This document shows, one piece after another, positions 1-13,300 of a stretch of 64,000 nucleotides of DNA. The stretch is from Opisthorchis felineus. Lineage: Eukaryota; Platyhelminthes; Trematoda; Opisthorchiida; Opisthorchiidae. The stretch lies in assembly GCA_004794785.1 (NCBI GenBank), contig SJOL01006420.1, positions 215,382 to 279,381 on the forward strand, written 5' to 3'. A model generated the notes under the pieces. It had not been told where the DNA came from. It did not search any database and was given only the letters and a program-made list of their open reading frames with translations. Both the position numbers and the translations under genes were made by a program. Every line of letters starts with the position of its first letter. Within the stretch, counting starts at the first letter, position 1.

Positions 1-184
1 CATATGTTCCAACCCCCAACCTGGAGGGCCAGGAGACTGTGTTCGTCAGACCTCTACCCATTGACCAACCTGGTATGAGAGACTCTGCGAGTGTCACGGG
101 ACACCCCCCAGTATAGCTCACTGGGTCACTGAGGTGCGCAAACCGCCACACCACGGTAAGGTCCAGTCTCTTCGTGACGGGAGA
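1..184 (-). mobile_element. 5' end of an RTE-type retrotransposon (body lies left of the window)
   Basis: Read on the minus strand, this segment matches the first ~185 bases of the plus-strand RTE element that begins at 57061. Shared blocks include the CACGAAGAGACTGGA start and the CCAGGTTGATCAC-like and CCTCCAGGTTGG-like blocks, in the same order and spacing. Because 57061 is fixed as an element end by a target-site duplication, this copy should also start near 184 and run leftwards out of the window. The segment is the non-coding 5' leader, so no protein motif is expected. Divergence from the 57-kb copy is visible but modest. Confidence 0.75.
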
Positions 185-3100
185 TTCTCTAACAATTGCA
201 ATCTAGTTAACAAATCAGCTTGCCTCCTCCACAAAATATAAACTACTAACTATGTCGAAGTTGGTTAAGTTTAAATGAAATTTGATTGTCTGATGTGCTT
301 AGTTAGCATAATACAACCGATGTAACCTTCGAAAGATATCCCGCTATCTTTCACGCATTCTCAAGCTTTCGTTTTCTAAGCATCCACAACGGACGCCGCG
401 CCTACGACCATTGCGGTTGGCCACTGATGATAGACGGGCACTGTAGCTTGTCCCTATAATTTGGCTGCTATCACCTGGGAGCAAATTCCAAGTCAATTAT
501 TCGGTAAGTTCTGGGAAACAAGCAGGCGGTGGCCCTTCAAAATGTGCTGCATTTCCTGTTGCCCGTTGTTAGGGTGAAGGGGGCTGGGCTCATCCCTCAA
601 CTAGGGTATGCCACTGTACATCCCCCCTTCAAATGTGTCTTATGGCACAGGGACGGAGCTCGCTTTTCTCATACAGTCGGCCCAGTAACTGACAGATCCA
701 TCCCAACTCCCCTTAGGTCCAAGGCTAATTAAGGATAGTGAAGCCGCTGATTGGCTGTACAGCATATGCACGCTACATTTTGGGCTTGCACTGTTATTCT
801 CGTTGGCGTCGGACTTGGTTAACATCGTGTATTCGTGCACCTGAAATTTGGGACTGCAGAAGGCATCTAACAAGTCATTGTGTCTATACGAACCAACGGT
901 TCTTGTTCATACAAATAGATATGACTGCACCTGAATTCCTTGCCTCGTCTGCACAACACATGGAACAAACGCCTTTTAGTGTCCAAAATTCTTGTCCATA
1001 GAGTTCACTCAAATCATACTATCAAGGTTCATGAGGGTTATCACGCAACAAATCGTTACGAACAACCAGGCGATGGACTGCACCAGACTAAAATCTGTTA
1101 CACGTACTGTCAATTTGTCGCCGCACCTCGACATTCACGGCACGCACAAGAACAAAGTGGACTAGAAGATTAGCAGACCAGCGATTTCAGGTAAGGTTTA
1201 AGGCAAGAGATAATTTTTGAACCACTGGACAGCCCAGATTTTCAGTACCTATCTTCTATATTTGCGTCGATGGCTGATATCGCTTAAACCAAAAGTCTGA
1301 TGTTTAAATTGTCACGAAACGTGCTTTACAAAATTAGTCCTTCACGAGGAAGGGAGATGAAATTATTTGAGACGCTTTGTGGCCACCCGATTAAGCGCTC
1401 ATATTCCTATTGAATTCTTTGTGGCAGATCTCTGCACTCGTACCAAACAACATACAGCAATGTTAAAATTAGGGATCAGCCGTGCGGACAGTATTTCAGG
1501 TAAAGACTTACAAAGGCATTGAACAGCTGCGAGAACTCCCTCGAAGTCTCGGTACCACCGCCATGAGCAGTCAAGAAAGAACCACCATTGGCCAACACTG
1601 CTGTAACACCCCGACCATCGACTTTAAGTCGCTTCTGAACGAGGTGCCTATATCATCCGCTCCGGCAGCGCTTTTCGCTAGAAGGGTTTTTGACGCATCG
1701 CGTGCGACGAGCCACGGTTGGCGAAAAATCTCAGATCTTGGTTCAAAAATCACCTCCGTTTAAGTTCATTTGACTTGCGTTAGGCCAAGGACCTGCCACA
1801 GTTTTGCATCTCCTAACGAATAAGAAACAAGAATGCAACACCAGGGTATTAGCAATCAGCAGGAGTTAAAGCGGATCAAATGCTGAGCCGAGCCACCAGT
1901 TACTCACCTATAATCCTCTAACGCAGGAATCACCTAAATCAACGTGAAATCTCTCATCATTAGAAACACCCAGCTGGTAGGGCCTTTTCTGAAGAATCAA
2001 CGTTGTAGCTTAGGGAAAATTCTTCTTGTTGTGATGATGAGTTTCAGTAAAGATGGGATAGCCCACCTCAAAAAGCGTACCCCCTCGAGACGTTCCATCC
2101 GTAGAAAATGGCGTGTGGAGCACGGGCTCACGAGGGCTGTATCAGTCTTTCGTCAGGAATAATCCACTCCAAAATACGTTTGACTATTTAAGCTGTACTT
2201 TTTGTCTCGTAGATACATACGACGCTGACGTGCTTTCTATCTTCACGCAGTCTCCTTACCTGTAATATTATACAATGTCACCAGAGCGGCCGCAGCATTA
2301 TGCGTCACTGCTCTGAGGATAAACCACCCCACTTTTATAGCAAAGGAAGAGCGCAAAAAAGTGAGCGAGCACAGAGTTTATAGAGGCTGGATGTGTTACC
2401 CTAGGATTGTTGGTCTGACAGTTCTCGAAGCAATTGTGACAGACGGGATGATCAGCACGGTTTGCTAAGTCAAGGTTTACGAGATTTAGAGAAAAAAGCT
2501 GTTGCTTTGGAATAGTGTGTCTTGGGCAAGAAGCCATCTGAGCTGAATAAGTCCCCACCATACTTTCCAAGCCGGCTCTTGGACCGAAGCTGCTTCTGGT
2601 AGGTCTTTGAGTTTGGCTTGAACATCTTGCTTGTCCGTTAGATTTTTAGGACGTGCTTTGACTGTCAGGTTTTTCTCGCGCCAAGTCGCAGTGCAGAATC
2701 TGAATGCGCCCCCCAGACCATGAGATATTTTAGTCAGCGGTGGACCAGCCAGTCCGTGTTTTAGATCCAAGATACGCATGTTTTCCTCAGACGGTCTTCC
2801 CATTTAAGCAGTCATGGCTGCCTCAGTCCGCAGCTTACAAGTCCAAGGCACAAGCATCAAACTTCTTGAATTTTAGTTGGAAGGAGTTACCTGCATCTGA
2901 AATAACCAAAAGTTTAGGACGCGTCAGCCACTGGCTCCATAGAAGGCACTGCAAAACATGCTCTTCCAGGTCTTTTAAGAACTCTCTAGGCAACTGATTT
3001 AGGATCTTATGTGTTTTGCTTAATCTGAGAGGTTCCCTGGTATGTAGTCAAATGGCCCAAAACTGGACACTATCATGAACTGTGCAAACAAACACGTTGA

Positions 3101-6100
3101 AGGGAAGTTTTACCAACCCTAAGGTACACACGGGACACTAAATTTATTTTAAACCAAGTTCCAGTCGAGTGCGCCACGAATGCTTCCAAAAAAACTCAGA
3201 GGTCAAGGACGTCTTCGACAAGAGTACGGGAACTAAGATAGATGCACCAGAGTCTCATGGACGCCACATACAACTGGGTACATCACCTGTAACACTATAT
3301 TCCCATTTGTGTTATCTACGGGAGCCACCGCGTTGGGCACGCGAGGGCCCAACCTCTTGTCTGTACAAGGTCTACGACCAGGATGTCCCCTACTTCACAG
3401 ATGTTGCTGTGCCCCGATAGCTTCAGTAAGTATGCCGGCTTAAAGGGTCTAAAATGGTGATGACTTTGATGACTCTCAGGTACCTAGGGATTTGGCAAGG
3501 CCGCAAAAATTTTGGGAAATTATGGAGTGCTCCACGAATCCTAGCGGCTTTGTCTTCTAAGAATGACTAGGGTAGGGCAGTGGTGGCTGAGACCAGATCT
3601 CACTACAGTTGCGGAAATACAGGGTCGTCCATCTAGGTTCGATGGTAAGTTCATTAGATATACGCATATATAGTAATCCGGAGGCTTCTAGACGAGTTGA
3701 TCAGTGTTTGATACTGCTTGCGGGCATCGGAGTGAGCTGTAAAATTCGAGGAAACATATCTCCCTCACCAATGTCGATGTTCGTTGTGACAGAATTACTA
3801 GCTAATAGGTTATATTATGAAGGAAATACACTTCAAAGTGTTGAGAAGCAAACTAGTTGGACTTAAGTTGGCATTTTAATTTTTGGCGTGCTGTTGTCGG
3901 ATGGAGTCGGGTGACTGGGCCTGACATGTGTATGGCTGTTCTAGTTGATGAAAAACGGAGACCCTCTAATGACCATTGAATGAGCACTGCTTACCGACCA
4001 ATGGTCAGAGCGGCATTATAGGGAGAAGAGGCAATCTGTAAGAGGCTTGGAATCTAAAGGGAACCTGAGTTCTTATTTATGGTTCTTTATGGTTCTTTAT
4101 TTGTGGTTGCTAGGCCATGCCGCAGGACTGCAACCTGAGCACGTACGCGATGTGAGCGTGAAAGGGGTGATGACACACGTAAGTCATTCCAAGTTTATCG
4201 CCTAGGTACGGGATTAACCCGGTAAACAGAGGCCATGTCAATATGAGAGAGTTAGGGAGGCGCTGGATAAAGGGATATAGATATTGAGAGAAAGGGTGAC
4301 GAGTGCAGGACCTAATCTATGACAGCTTAGGCGGCGGTTCCCCTGGAGAAATGGTTTTAACATGGAAACTTTCTTAGCGTGCGCTTTAGATTTGGGAAGC
4401 CCATTTCAAAGATGAACGATATTCGACGATGGAAAGTTGCACCATTTCGGATCGTATACCTCCTCTAAGAAGCTATGCGTTTGCGGTCATTGAGGTGGGC
4501 ATCGCCAGTGAAGATAAGGAATGTGGCGAATTGGTCGTCCTCGAAGGTAGGAAGGAGACATCTGCGGAGACGCCAATGGTTGAAGGGGGATATCAAGCTA
4601 TGGTGGCAGTTCTAGGGTGAAATAATCTTAGTCGTTCTTTGTTGAAAGCTTCCTAAGATGACTTTATGGAGCTTGTACATGGATTTCTCGCTGGATCACG
4701 GTATACTCAAAGAAGTAAATACCACAAAGCTCGGAAGCTATGATGGTCATCGGACGCGAAACTGCGGCAGATGAGATGGACCACTCACAAAGCGTTGGTG
4801 GAAGCCCGAGTACATGTATACAATGGAGAGTGATCAACGGAGGCCCGGCACCCAGATTTCTGTGGGTTTTGCAAAAAGCGTACTGAATTAGTGTCTGATT
4901 CAATCGGATGTGAAAATGGATCATGGAGAGTTACGAGAAGTCACACAGTCTTTTTATTGTTGTTGTTGTCGTCGAGTGGGAGAAAGTCTTGACGAGCCCA
5001 AGGTGAGCAGGTCTCAATGACTTTCTGTAAGATAATTGGATTACTGCGCCAAAACTTAGGGTTATCTGCATACAGCAAAGCCCAGCACCCGGAAGGTGGC
5101 AGAAAAATCGATGCCACCATTCTTTGTCGATTTCAACCCGATTTAGGACGAGATATTTGCAGCGGCATCCATAAACTCAGCTAATAAATCGACCATCAGT
5201 TATGCTACAACGAGTGCTTAACTAATGTGCTCATTGCCCAATGGCTTAGTTCAACATTACAGGCAGCCATCATAAAACTGTCTAAGCGAGCAAGCAATAC
5301 ACTTGTGACACCCAATCTCATGTTTCGCTTAGCACTGCACCCGTGTATTATCATCCTAAGGTGTGATCTGACTGAAGTTTTCCAATGAGTGACACGACGG
5401 GGAACTGCACAGCGAACATGGCCGATAGAACCAACGTAACCCACCCGGTTCGGCGTTACCTACGATGAATCTGTTAAAAGCGCATTGTCGGCATGACAAA
5501 GTTATCCGGCTGAACGTCAGAGAAGGAACTGTTGTGAAGTTCTGAGTTGAGATGCCATCTCCAAGAGGAGTTAGTAGTTTGGGAAAGCCTTGCCTGGGAT
5601 CCTTAGTGTTAAGCTTGAAGCTTGTATTATGGCTTAAAGGAGGATCCTGCCGACTATAATACAAGCGTCCACGAGTAGCGGGTAGTTAGATGGTTCTCTC
5701 CAACTTTAAAGATCCGGAAGACCCCGAGTATTCGTCAGGTCCTGTAGGAAGATTCGCAACAGTTAGAAACGATTTCCTGCCTATCTATCATATTTCAAAA
5801 CAAATTTCAGCGCCACGCCTATACACAGTCATTTGGTGGGTCCTCAGCTGGTTGGACAAAGTTCCACGCCTAATCAGATTTAACCATTTTAGACCTTTTT
5901 TCTCAACTGATCATGGTTCACCAATAATAGCAGTGAATGGACTTCCTCACCATGACCAGACCAAGTGTTAATTTAATAGTCTAAATTTTTCAGCTTAAAG
6001 AAAAACGTCCCAACAAAACCCACCAAATTTGAGCTTTGTTTTTGAACGTTCATCTACCATAGCATCTAATGCTTGCGTGGTTTTTTCAATCACCTCACAT

Positions 6101-7690
6101 GCTTAAATCAGTATAACAGCTAATATGCCACATACTGAGAATAAAGATTAGTACATCGTACAAAATCCTTAGTGACATGACCGCAGAAACTGGTAGTGGC
6201 CAACATGTTTTATGGGGAAATCCAAATTGATGAAAAATATTTTCTTAAGGAATCATCTTTGACTCCCCAATGATTTGCATCAGTTTTTGGAATCTTGAAC
6301 GTTTTTTACTGTGTTCAGCACAGAATTTTCTTACTTGCAAATAGAAGTAAAGCACCTGGATACCGTTCCTACATGGCTAATCCTTGATAAACATCAAGGG
6401 TTCGGTCTCTGATCAGTTGACAATCTTTAGCCCAGTTCAGCTTAGACTCTTCCTGGTCTGCCTTCGTTTCAACTGGCAAAGAAACTTGCATTGTTGTTGA
6501 AGAGCTTCAGGTATTTTAGGGTAAAATTTGAGAAACTGCTTATCTGGGCCAATTTATTTGATTTAAATCAGAATTTAATGGACTAAAGACACCAGAAATT
6601 GTGGTTTAGTATAGACCAGTGGCAATGGATTTGGCTGGCCAAAAAGGCAATAAAATGTTGCCTAGACATATTACACCTAGCAACGAATTCCTGCTCAAAG
6701 AGGGGCAATTGACTAAACCGGGAGCACAGCTGCGCGGCAGTTCCGCGATTTGTTTCATCGAAGCCATTGGAATTTACTGAAAAATTACCGATCAGTCGGT
6801 GGACAAAATATCTAAGATGAATTTTGTGATTTCCTGGTTTTATTGATTAAGTGAGTTTGCGCAGTCTCTCCAATCCCTCATCAGTCCTTAATTTTGATCT
6901 TTTTGTGGAAAGGGTTGTGGAAAGTTCACGTTGTTTATGCATTTTAATGTGATCCAGGGAACTCGGTGTTCTACCTACCCAAGTTACCTTGCCTTCATTT
7001 AGATCAGTCGTTGGATCACCGTGGGATCACCGTGTTTTTGGCGGGTGACTCAAATGAAAAAATTTGTTTGTCACAGTAAAATTTAAAAAATATTAGCGTT
7101 TTATGCACCAGTTGATGAAGCGTCCATGGGTTTTCAAAATGCGTTAAAGAAACCTCACTACTGTTTAAATTTCTTTGATGGTCTAGGTTGGAAATGGTTC
7201 ATGCCACGGTTTAGGACGAAATTCCGCTGGGTTCTGTTTTATTTAAAAAACGTCCACAGGAAGTTTGAAGTAGTATGTACGCGACAATTCTTGCAAAACT
7301 GAGTTTGTTATTATATGCTTCTTTGTCCACCTGGTAGACAAGTTCCTGTAGCCTTACCAGAGACCTAATATAAGCTTATCCCGGACCCCTATCATGGACT
7401 GCACACACGATGCGTGATGTAGACAACATTTATGAACGGATATGTAGCGATCCCGTCAAGGTTAATCAATTACAGGCGTCTTTGGTGCTAAGCCTTGCCG
7501 TAGTTGTCGAAAATGAACACTTGCAAGGCTAAGATGTTATGCCTAGGCATATTATGATACTACTGTAATACTACTACTATGATATTAGGGAGCAAGGCTT
7601 ACCGAAAACACAAGTTTGGTCACTCGAGCACAACGCTACTTCGGGAAATAGACTGTTCTTCGGAGAATGCCAAAGAAAAGTAACCGGGTT
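185..7690. other. No recognised gene; unassigned intergenic or intronic DNA
   Basis: I see no protein, RNA gene or mobile element that I can name here. Open frames are under about 105 codons, occur on both strands, and have no recognisable motif; the longer ones are at 2486-2803 (minus), 3169-3420 (plus) and 5690-5971 (plus). Bases 5972-7690 are AT-rich and nearly free of long frames. Small simple repeats occur at about 4075-4101, 4955-4975 and 7010-7034. Old, diverged repeats could be present but not recognisable by eye. Confidence 0.5.
4075..4101. repeat. Short tandem repeat, 11-bp unit
   Basis: An 11-base unit of the form TTATGGTTCTT is repeated about two and a half times in perfect tandem. 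It is a simple local duplication with no sign of function. Confidence 0.8.
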
Positions 7691-8110
7691 TAAACGTAAC
7701 ACACTACTCATAAAGTTTCTGAATGGTTTTCGACAGCCCACCTTCGGTTTCACCCTTCTTGGGGATCATCAGCTAGGCGCAGTCCCCGAGTTTTCGTCAA
7801 TTCTATGTTCTACTTGGACCCAAATTGGACAGGCTTCGACAAATACTCTCATAGTTTGCTTTCGATGGCAGACCCAACTGAATCCACCTGAATTTCTCGT
7901 TTATGACGTTTTTCGACTGAATGTAGTGCACCAGGGCGTCTCATGTTTAAATTGGTACGATATTCAACATATTGCAATGCAGCGCATTCAGCAGCACATT
8001 CAGTTGAAGATGAACATCATAAAAGAGAGATTCAGCTGGGTTTCAGGTGAGACTTACGCGAAAACCAAACTGGTGTGCAAATGAATGTATCTATCAAAAG
8101 TAGTCGTGCT
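7690..8110 (+). mobile_element. Foldback (inverted-repeat) element, copy 1
   Basis: This is the best-preserved left arm of a repeat family seen at least seven times here. The arm starts with an ACTACTCATAA block, then a GCCCACC block, then a block reading CTTGGGGATCATCAGCTAGG, followed by GCAGTCCCCGA, a GGACCCAAATT block and TGAATCCA. The arm ends near an ACTGAATGT block. After a short centre the sequence returns as its own reverse complement (CAGCACATTCAGTTGAAG at about 7993, then GAGAGATTCAGCTGGGT). The right arm breaks off at about 8110. There are no coding frames, so the element is non-autonomous. Its family is unnamed to me. The arms carry hammerhead-like motifs, listed separately. Confidence 0.7.
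7747..7772 (-). ncRNA. Hammerhead-ribozyme-like core in foldback copy 1
   Basis: On the minus strand CTGATGA (7772-7766) is followed by a 14-base segment with potential CCC/GGG pairing around an AAGAA loop, then GAAAC (7751-7747). This is the order and spacing of the two conserved cores of a hammerhead ribozyme around stem II. I could not confirm stems I and III or a cleavage triplet, so activity is unproven. The same arrangement recurs in other copies at the equivalent place. Confidence 0.45.
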
Positions 8111-8574
8111 TTTCGTGTGCATTTTGTAGCAAAAAGACTGCAATATGAATATTCACAATCGATTTGTGGTTCCTCTGTGTTTCAACTGTCTTTGCCTTTA
8201 CGAGCTCGTCTTCTACTCCAAGTTTAACGATATTTGAGGTGGAACTTATCTACTCTCATTTTACGACTACTCGTTTCTTTATGTTAACCTTCTCAAGGTG
8301 GTCAGGTGATTTTTGAACACACATCTAACATGCCATCTTTTCTGTATAAGGTCCAAAGTGGCTTAGCTAAGCTGAAGGCAGGATTCAAGTGTTTAACAAG
8401 TGGCTGCCTGTAACCAGGAGAATTTGGAGTGCATTTTCAAGTTTTTGAATGGAATGGTAAAAATTACTACATCTTCCCGTTATTTCACAATCGGAGAGAG
8501 TCGCTAATCATCTTAAATTTCCAGAGCTTGCAGAAGTCAGTGGAAGAGCTATTACCGGTAATAAGCAGTCATAA

Positions 8575-9310
8575 AAATGCAGGAATGTCCACGGTTCGGG
8601 CAGTGCTTGCTAATTTAAGACACCTATTGCGTCGATGTGGTATATCTCTGAATCCCAAAGGAAGTGTGTGTACCAGACTACAGTATGAGCTGTGAGACGT
8701 GGTCTGTTCTAGCAGCGGAACCGGGACATCTTCGGGTTTTTGAGAACCGTTGTCTCAGAACGGCAGCTGCCTTAAGCTGGCGACTGCAAATACGCAACGA
8801 GACAATTAGGAAACGAGTTTTCGGCTGTACAATGGGGTCTTCATTCGAAGAATGTGTTCAACGCCAGAAGGTGCGACGGTTTGATCATGCACTGCGCATG
8901 CCGAATCACCGTTTATCAAAATGAGTGCTGTCACCCGTGCCCAATTCAGAGTGGCGCAGGCAGAGAGCTGGTCAACCTTTGAACTGACAGGGTGAAATCT
9001 GATCGATTACGAAGAGTCTGGGTACCGTCAGTGCAAGTTGCCTTTCAGCATGGGGTCCCCGTGAACCCTGCTGTGTATGGTTTAAGGCGGTGCAAGATAT
9101 GGTTGCTAATCGCAGCTAGCTGCGTTCTTGTTGTTACCTTCTAATGAATGATTGTGGTAAGTTAACCACTAGCTCCTTTCCACATCCACATCCATTTTCA
9201 TTCTTTTTTTACAATGAGAATGTCAAATAACTTATGTTTGTATGGCAGGATGGCACCGGTGTTGATTACTGATGTTAAGCTGCCAGTGGTGATGATGAGG
9301 CTGAATGATA
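8575..9310 (+). mobile_element. 5'-truncated RTE retrotransposon, C-terminal and 3'-UTR fragment
   Basis: The plus strand encodes a decayed copy of the RTE C-terminal domain. Recognisable pieces are RRCGISLNPKG near 8625, then CETW, FENRCLRT, IRNETIRKRVFGC and RMPNHRLSK up to a stop near 8924. They align in order with the same region of the 57-kb element ([40 protein letters not shown]). After 8924 further decayed coding sequence and a 3'-UTR follow; the UTR shares AATGATTGTGGTAAG with the 60.6-kb copy. The end is a TGATG-rich tail near 9285-9305. Reverse transcriptase and endonuclease are missing. Stops, frameshifts and a small deletion near 8680 make it a dead fragment. Confidence 0.85.
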
Positions 9311-9520
9311 ACAAAATAACAAGGTAATGTTAAACGATGCAAGGCGACTCCAGATTTCCGAAAAAAACATATTATTACTCTAACCAGGTAATGTGTGTTT
9401 TCCCTGGAAGGTCACACTACCGGAACCTTCCAACTTTCATGGCGCTGGCAAGGACAGTCACTGTGTATAATTTTGCAACATTGTAAAAGAAAGCCAGAAA
9501 AACACATGTAACACGCTGCA

Positions 9521-9540
9521 AACAAGTACAAACAAGTACA
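9521..9540. repeat. 10-bp tandem duplication
   Basis: The 10-base unit AACAAGTACA occurs twice in perfect tandem, just upstream of the pentanucleotide repeat at 9648. Confidence 0.85.
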
Positions 9541-9647
9541 ATGAACTCCATATGTTTTCATGTGAACAAGGTGGGACTGTTCAGTTCCTCGTTGCTTTTC
9601 ACTCAGATGATCAGGAATTGCATGCACCTGGAAGACGAAGGAAAGAC

Positions 9648-9745
9648 TCAAGTCAAGTCAAGCCAAGTCATGCCATGCCATGTCAGGTCAGATCAGATCG
9701 AGTCAAGTCAAGTCGAGTCGAGTCGAGTCGAGTTAATTCAATTCA
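9648..9745. repeat. Degenerate pentanucleotide microsatellite (AAGTC/GAGTC)
   Basis: About 100 bases of tandem five-base units drift from CAAGT through CCATG- and CAGAT-like variants to CGAGT, then ATTCA at the right edge. The overlapping 87- and 101-codon open frames here are produced by the repeat and are not treated as genes. Confidence 0.9.
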
Positions 9746-9969
9746 AGAAGATAATGGGATCTGCAAGACCACCACCACTACAATGCTTTTATCTCCATTT
9801 CTGATGAGCATACGGTGTGCTGCGTTTTTGGGATGTTGTTGTTTCAACTATGCTTAGGTTCTGTACTTGTGCATTCCAAATGAAACTGGAAGGGGGCAAT
9901 AATAGGAACGAAACGCCATTCGTTAACTCTATACAACAGAATCAGTGAAGGAATTGGAAGCTTGGTGGA

Positions 9970-10325
9970 TTACACTCATTTGAAAATTTGGTTGTTGCTG
10001 ACGAAAGACTCAGCTGAATCCCGTTTGATTATCTTGTCCACGGTATTTTTCAGCTGAAAGTTTTACAAAAAAAGGCTGCCTTATGTTTCACTTGGTACGA
10101 CATCTGAGGTATCAGAGCACATCACAAATGAAGAATTCAGCCGGGGTTAATTTGGGTCTCTCATTACCATCAGCCTAATTTGCAAATTAGTGTATTTTTC
10201 CAGGTGCGTGGAAATTGGTGTTCACTTGGAAAATAAGGTTGACGGAAATTAGAGGATTACTTTAAGACGGTCGTGGGCTGCCGAAGAGTTTTCAGCAGTC
10301 ATTTGAGTAGTATGTTCTGCCAAGA
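9970..10325 (+). mobile_element. Foldback element, copy 2 (degenerate)
   Basis: The left arm begins inside the unit (TTTGGTTGTTG, then GACGAAAGACTCAGCTGAATCC) and includes the TTCACTTGGTACGACAT block typical of the family centre. The right arm follows as GAAGAATTCAGCCGGGGT, then GGTCGTGGGCTGCCGAAGAG, ending in TTTGAGTAGTATGTTC, the reverse complement of the ACTACTCATAA border. The hammerhead-like motif has been lost from the right arm. No coding sequence is present. Confidence 0.6.
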
Positions 10326-10329
10326 AGTA

Positions 10330-13300
10330 AAGGTATATTGTTATTTACAGGCAGACGTTGACACAAGCCAGAGGGTAAATAAATATTTTTGTAGAGTTCT
10401 TCGTTTTACGGAGGGAATACTTTGTAAAGTGCGCGGCGAATGTGACTGATTTTTTAAGATCCATATCTTTCGGTTATCAAAGTTAACCTTCAACAATAAA
10501 CGGTAATGAGTAAGCCAGATATTACACAATCACCTGATGCGCAGTGTGTTTGGAACAAGGTCATTTTGGTTCATGTTTTTTGTCTGCCACGACCTAAGTG
10601 ACTGTTGCTATCGAACTAGAAGAGATCGGAAGTAATAGCACGGAAGTTATGCTCCTATCGTCGGTGGTCTCACGAATAAGCAGTGCCCCTGTTGATATAC
10701 TGACTGTGTAGGCCAATGACCAAGGGTTTCGCGCATAGACTGTTTGTGAAACTCCAGGCCGGACTGAAGGGTACGAAAGTCTTGATGATTTGCTTAGTAC
10801 AATTTATCTCAATTATCAAGAACAATGACTAAACTTCATCGAAGCCTTTTCTTTTGTATTGCTGTCTGAGGAGCAGTACATGACTGTGATTCATCTTGCC
10901 TGGTTCAAGCCTCCAGCTACATGGAGTTCGGAGATAGACGGTATGGGGGCAGCTAGTTCGCTTTACCTCAGGAACAGGATGACAATTCTCTTCAAGAAAT
11001 CGATGCATCGTGTTGTTCATTTGAAAGGCTGCGATTACAGTACAACCGAATGACCATTCTTGACGGTTTTTGAAGCATAGATAGTTGAAAGGGGAAACCT
11101 AGGTTTCTGTCGGTCATTTGCATCACGATGAGCTTGTTACGATTTCCCCTTATTGAACTGAGATTTCCTCCCTCAATAAAATACTGATCCAGCATCTCAA
11201 CTGCTCGTTTGTTAACTTGTCTAATAAGGGGCCGAAAATCTGACTATGAATGTCAAGTTTGTCAAACTGAAGCGTTTTATTTGCACAGGATTTCTTGAGG
11301 AAAATGTCAGAGTGCGTAGGCACCTTAAAGACGACGGGAATATTCACGTGAACGTTGCAATCAAGAAAGCGAACCTCCCCACTCTGTACCCTGTGAAGTG
11401 TCGTCTTAATACATTTTGCTAGACGACTGCAAGAAACTGGTGCAAGATTACCTGTATCATCGATACATTAGATGGATGAGTCGGAAGATTTACTAAGATA
11501 ACTTGTGATGGTGAAGAAGGTGAGTAGCCGTACCACAACATCTCGTTGTTTAAACACCTGTTCGCTGAACGTAAATGTGGTGTTCCCAAGGCGCAGCACT
11601 AGGCTCTTGACTATGTCGCCAGTCGAAAGTGGAGTTCCACTGCCGTGGAAAACGTAAGCGTTAATATAATTTCAACATTCATTTGTCACCACTCTGACCT
11701 AAAAAACATTGAATCAAAGCTCACTAAAATGTCACCACCTATCAAGACTATGGATGATCTTTTTGAAAAAAATCCAACATTCACGTCATTGGCTAGAGGT
11801 GAAAGAAAACCATATACGCTACACATGTAGTATTATCCAAAAATAGTGTAGAGGCATATATGACTTGTGGATTTTAGAAGGAGGGTCGAGTTGGCGGGCT
11901 GTGTTGACGAAATTTCCCTCATCTGGCCACGATGCGTCATTCGCCAGTTTACCACCTCGGCTGTCAGTATGATAAATTACCTCACCATGTATTGGGTCAG
12001 CAAGGATGAGCAGCGCTTTTTAAATAGCATAGTGAAAATAATGATCATACAGCTGTTATACCCTTTCAGTACCTAGCTGCCATGCCGTCCGAAGAAAGGG
12101 CTGAAATACTATCAGTTTTCTCAAGCCTAGGCAAGAGCAGTCAAGATGCCGAGGTTAGGTTGGAAGCACGGACTTTGTGGTTAGTTGGTTCGCGACATAA
12201 CTGCTAAGCCTTCTCGAGCTCAGTCAAAATAACGTAATCATGGGTTAGCATTCTTGCGTGTGCTTGGCCCCTGTCCTAACGCGTAGTATGTCTGGTACCG
12301 TTATTGACCCCGGTGTTTCACACTGTCTATCAGAAACTCGGGTATCAAAGGATGAATAACACCACACAGGTCACCGAGAGGTTGTATGCCAAAAAAAAAC
12401 GGGAGACAGTGTGTACGAATGGACTATATCAAACGAAGGAGCTCCGTCATCCAAGCCCCTTTGATTCATCAGATTAGCTTGGAATTAATTACTGTTTCAT
12501 CTGACGTCCCGCGAAGCAGTCCAAAATTATTTTGGATCCATGCTGGATCGGAAGAAGCTTTGGTCCCGTGCGAGATGTAACTACCAAGGCAAGACAATAT
12601 GATTCCAACGTTTCGGTAGTACGGGTCAGTCATTACGTGTCGCGTTTGGTTCAAACCGGGCCTTATCTGGCAGATCATGTGAGTTTAGGACTTGAGTGTT
12701 CATATAGGTATACACAAGTTTGTGACTGGTTACAGCACAACCACCCAAACCAACAGAAGCCTTAAGTGGGTCTTTTTTGAAGGTCACCGGTTGGTCTCCC
12801 TGTTCTTCAGTTGCAAAAATGTCTTGTATCTTCATCGTACTGTATTGCTGTGGATTATGTTGAGTAAAACCGTACGGTTTTGTATTGGGTCACATCTCGC
12901 TACACGTGTATCACATATGGATCCACTTTAAGGCCCTGGGCACTCAGTAGTTCGAATTCCTCAACGGTTTCACTGTCAATTGTCCTCAGGTGGCGTTATG
13001 CGTAGGCTTCAGGTACAAGGATGAACGCCCTTCGCCTCAGAGCTCTTCATTGACGAACACGAACCAAGCGGTTCCATTCATTAGACGCTAAAGTAAATAT
13101 TTCATCCGCACAGAGCTTTTTCTCAAGCGTCCTCTTAAAGCCTCCTGGACATTCTTTGAAAACCGAACAATGATGAACAAACACTGTGTTTTGGACCACA
13201 GTCTTCTTAATGCCTTCTTAATACCGTGAACCCGAGTCTGAGTAGACTCTTGATAGCTTGATGCGCTTAGCCAAACCAGAAAACCAATGGACGTGCGAAC

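Noticed and set aside
1290..1320. CTGATGT followed by GAAACGTG
   Set aside because: The intervening bases do not pair and the first core is incomplete.
9541..9857. Overlapping 87- and 101-codon plus-strand frames
   Set aside because: They span the pentanucleotide repeat, whose periodicity keeps frames open; the peptide is repeat-encoded.
12595..12640. Possible hammerhead motif on the minus strand (CTGACCC...CGAAACGTT)
   Set aside because: The first core is wrong and no stem II pairing could be found.
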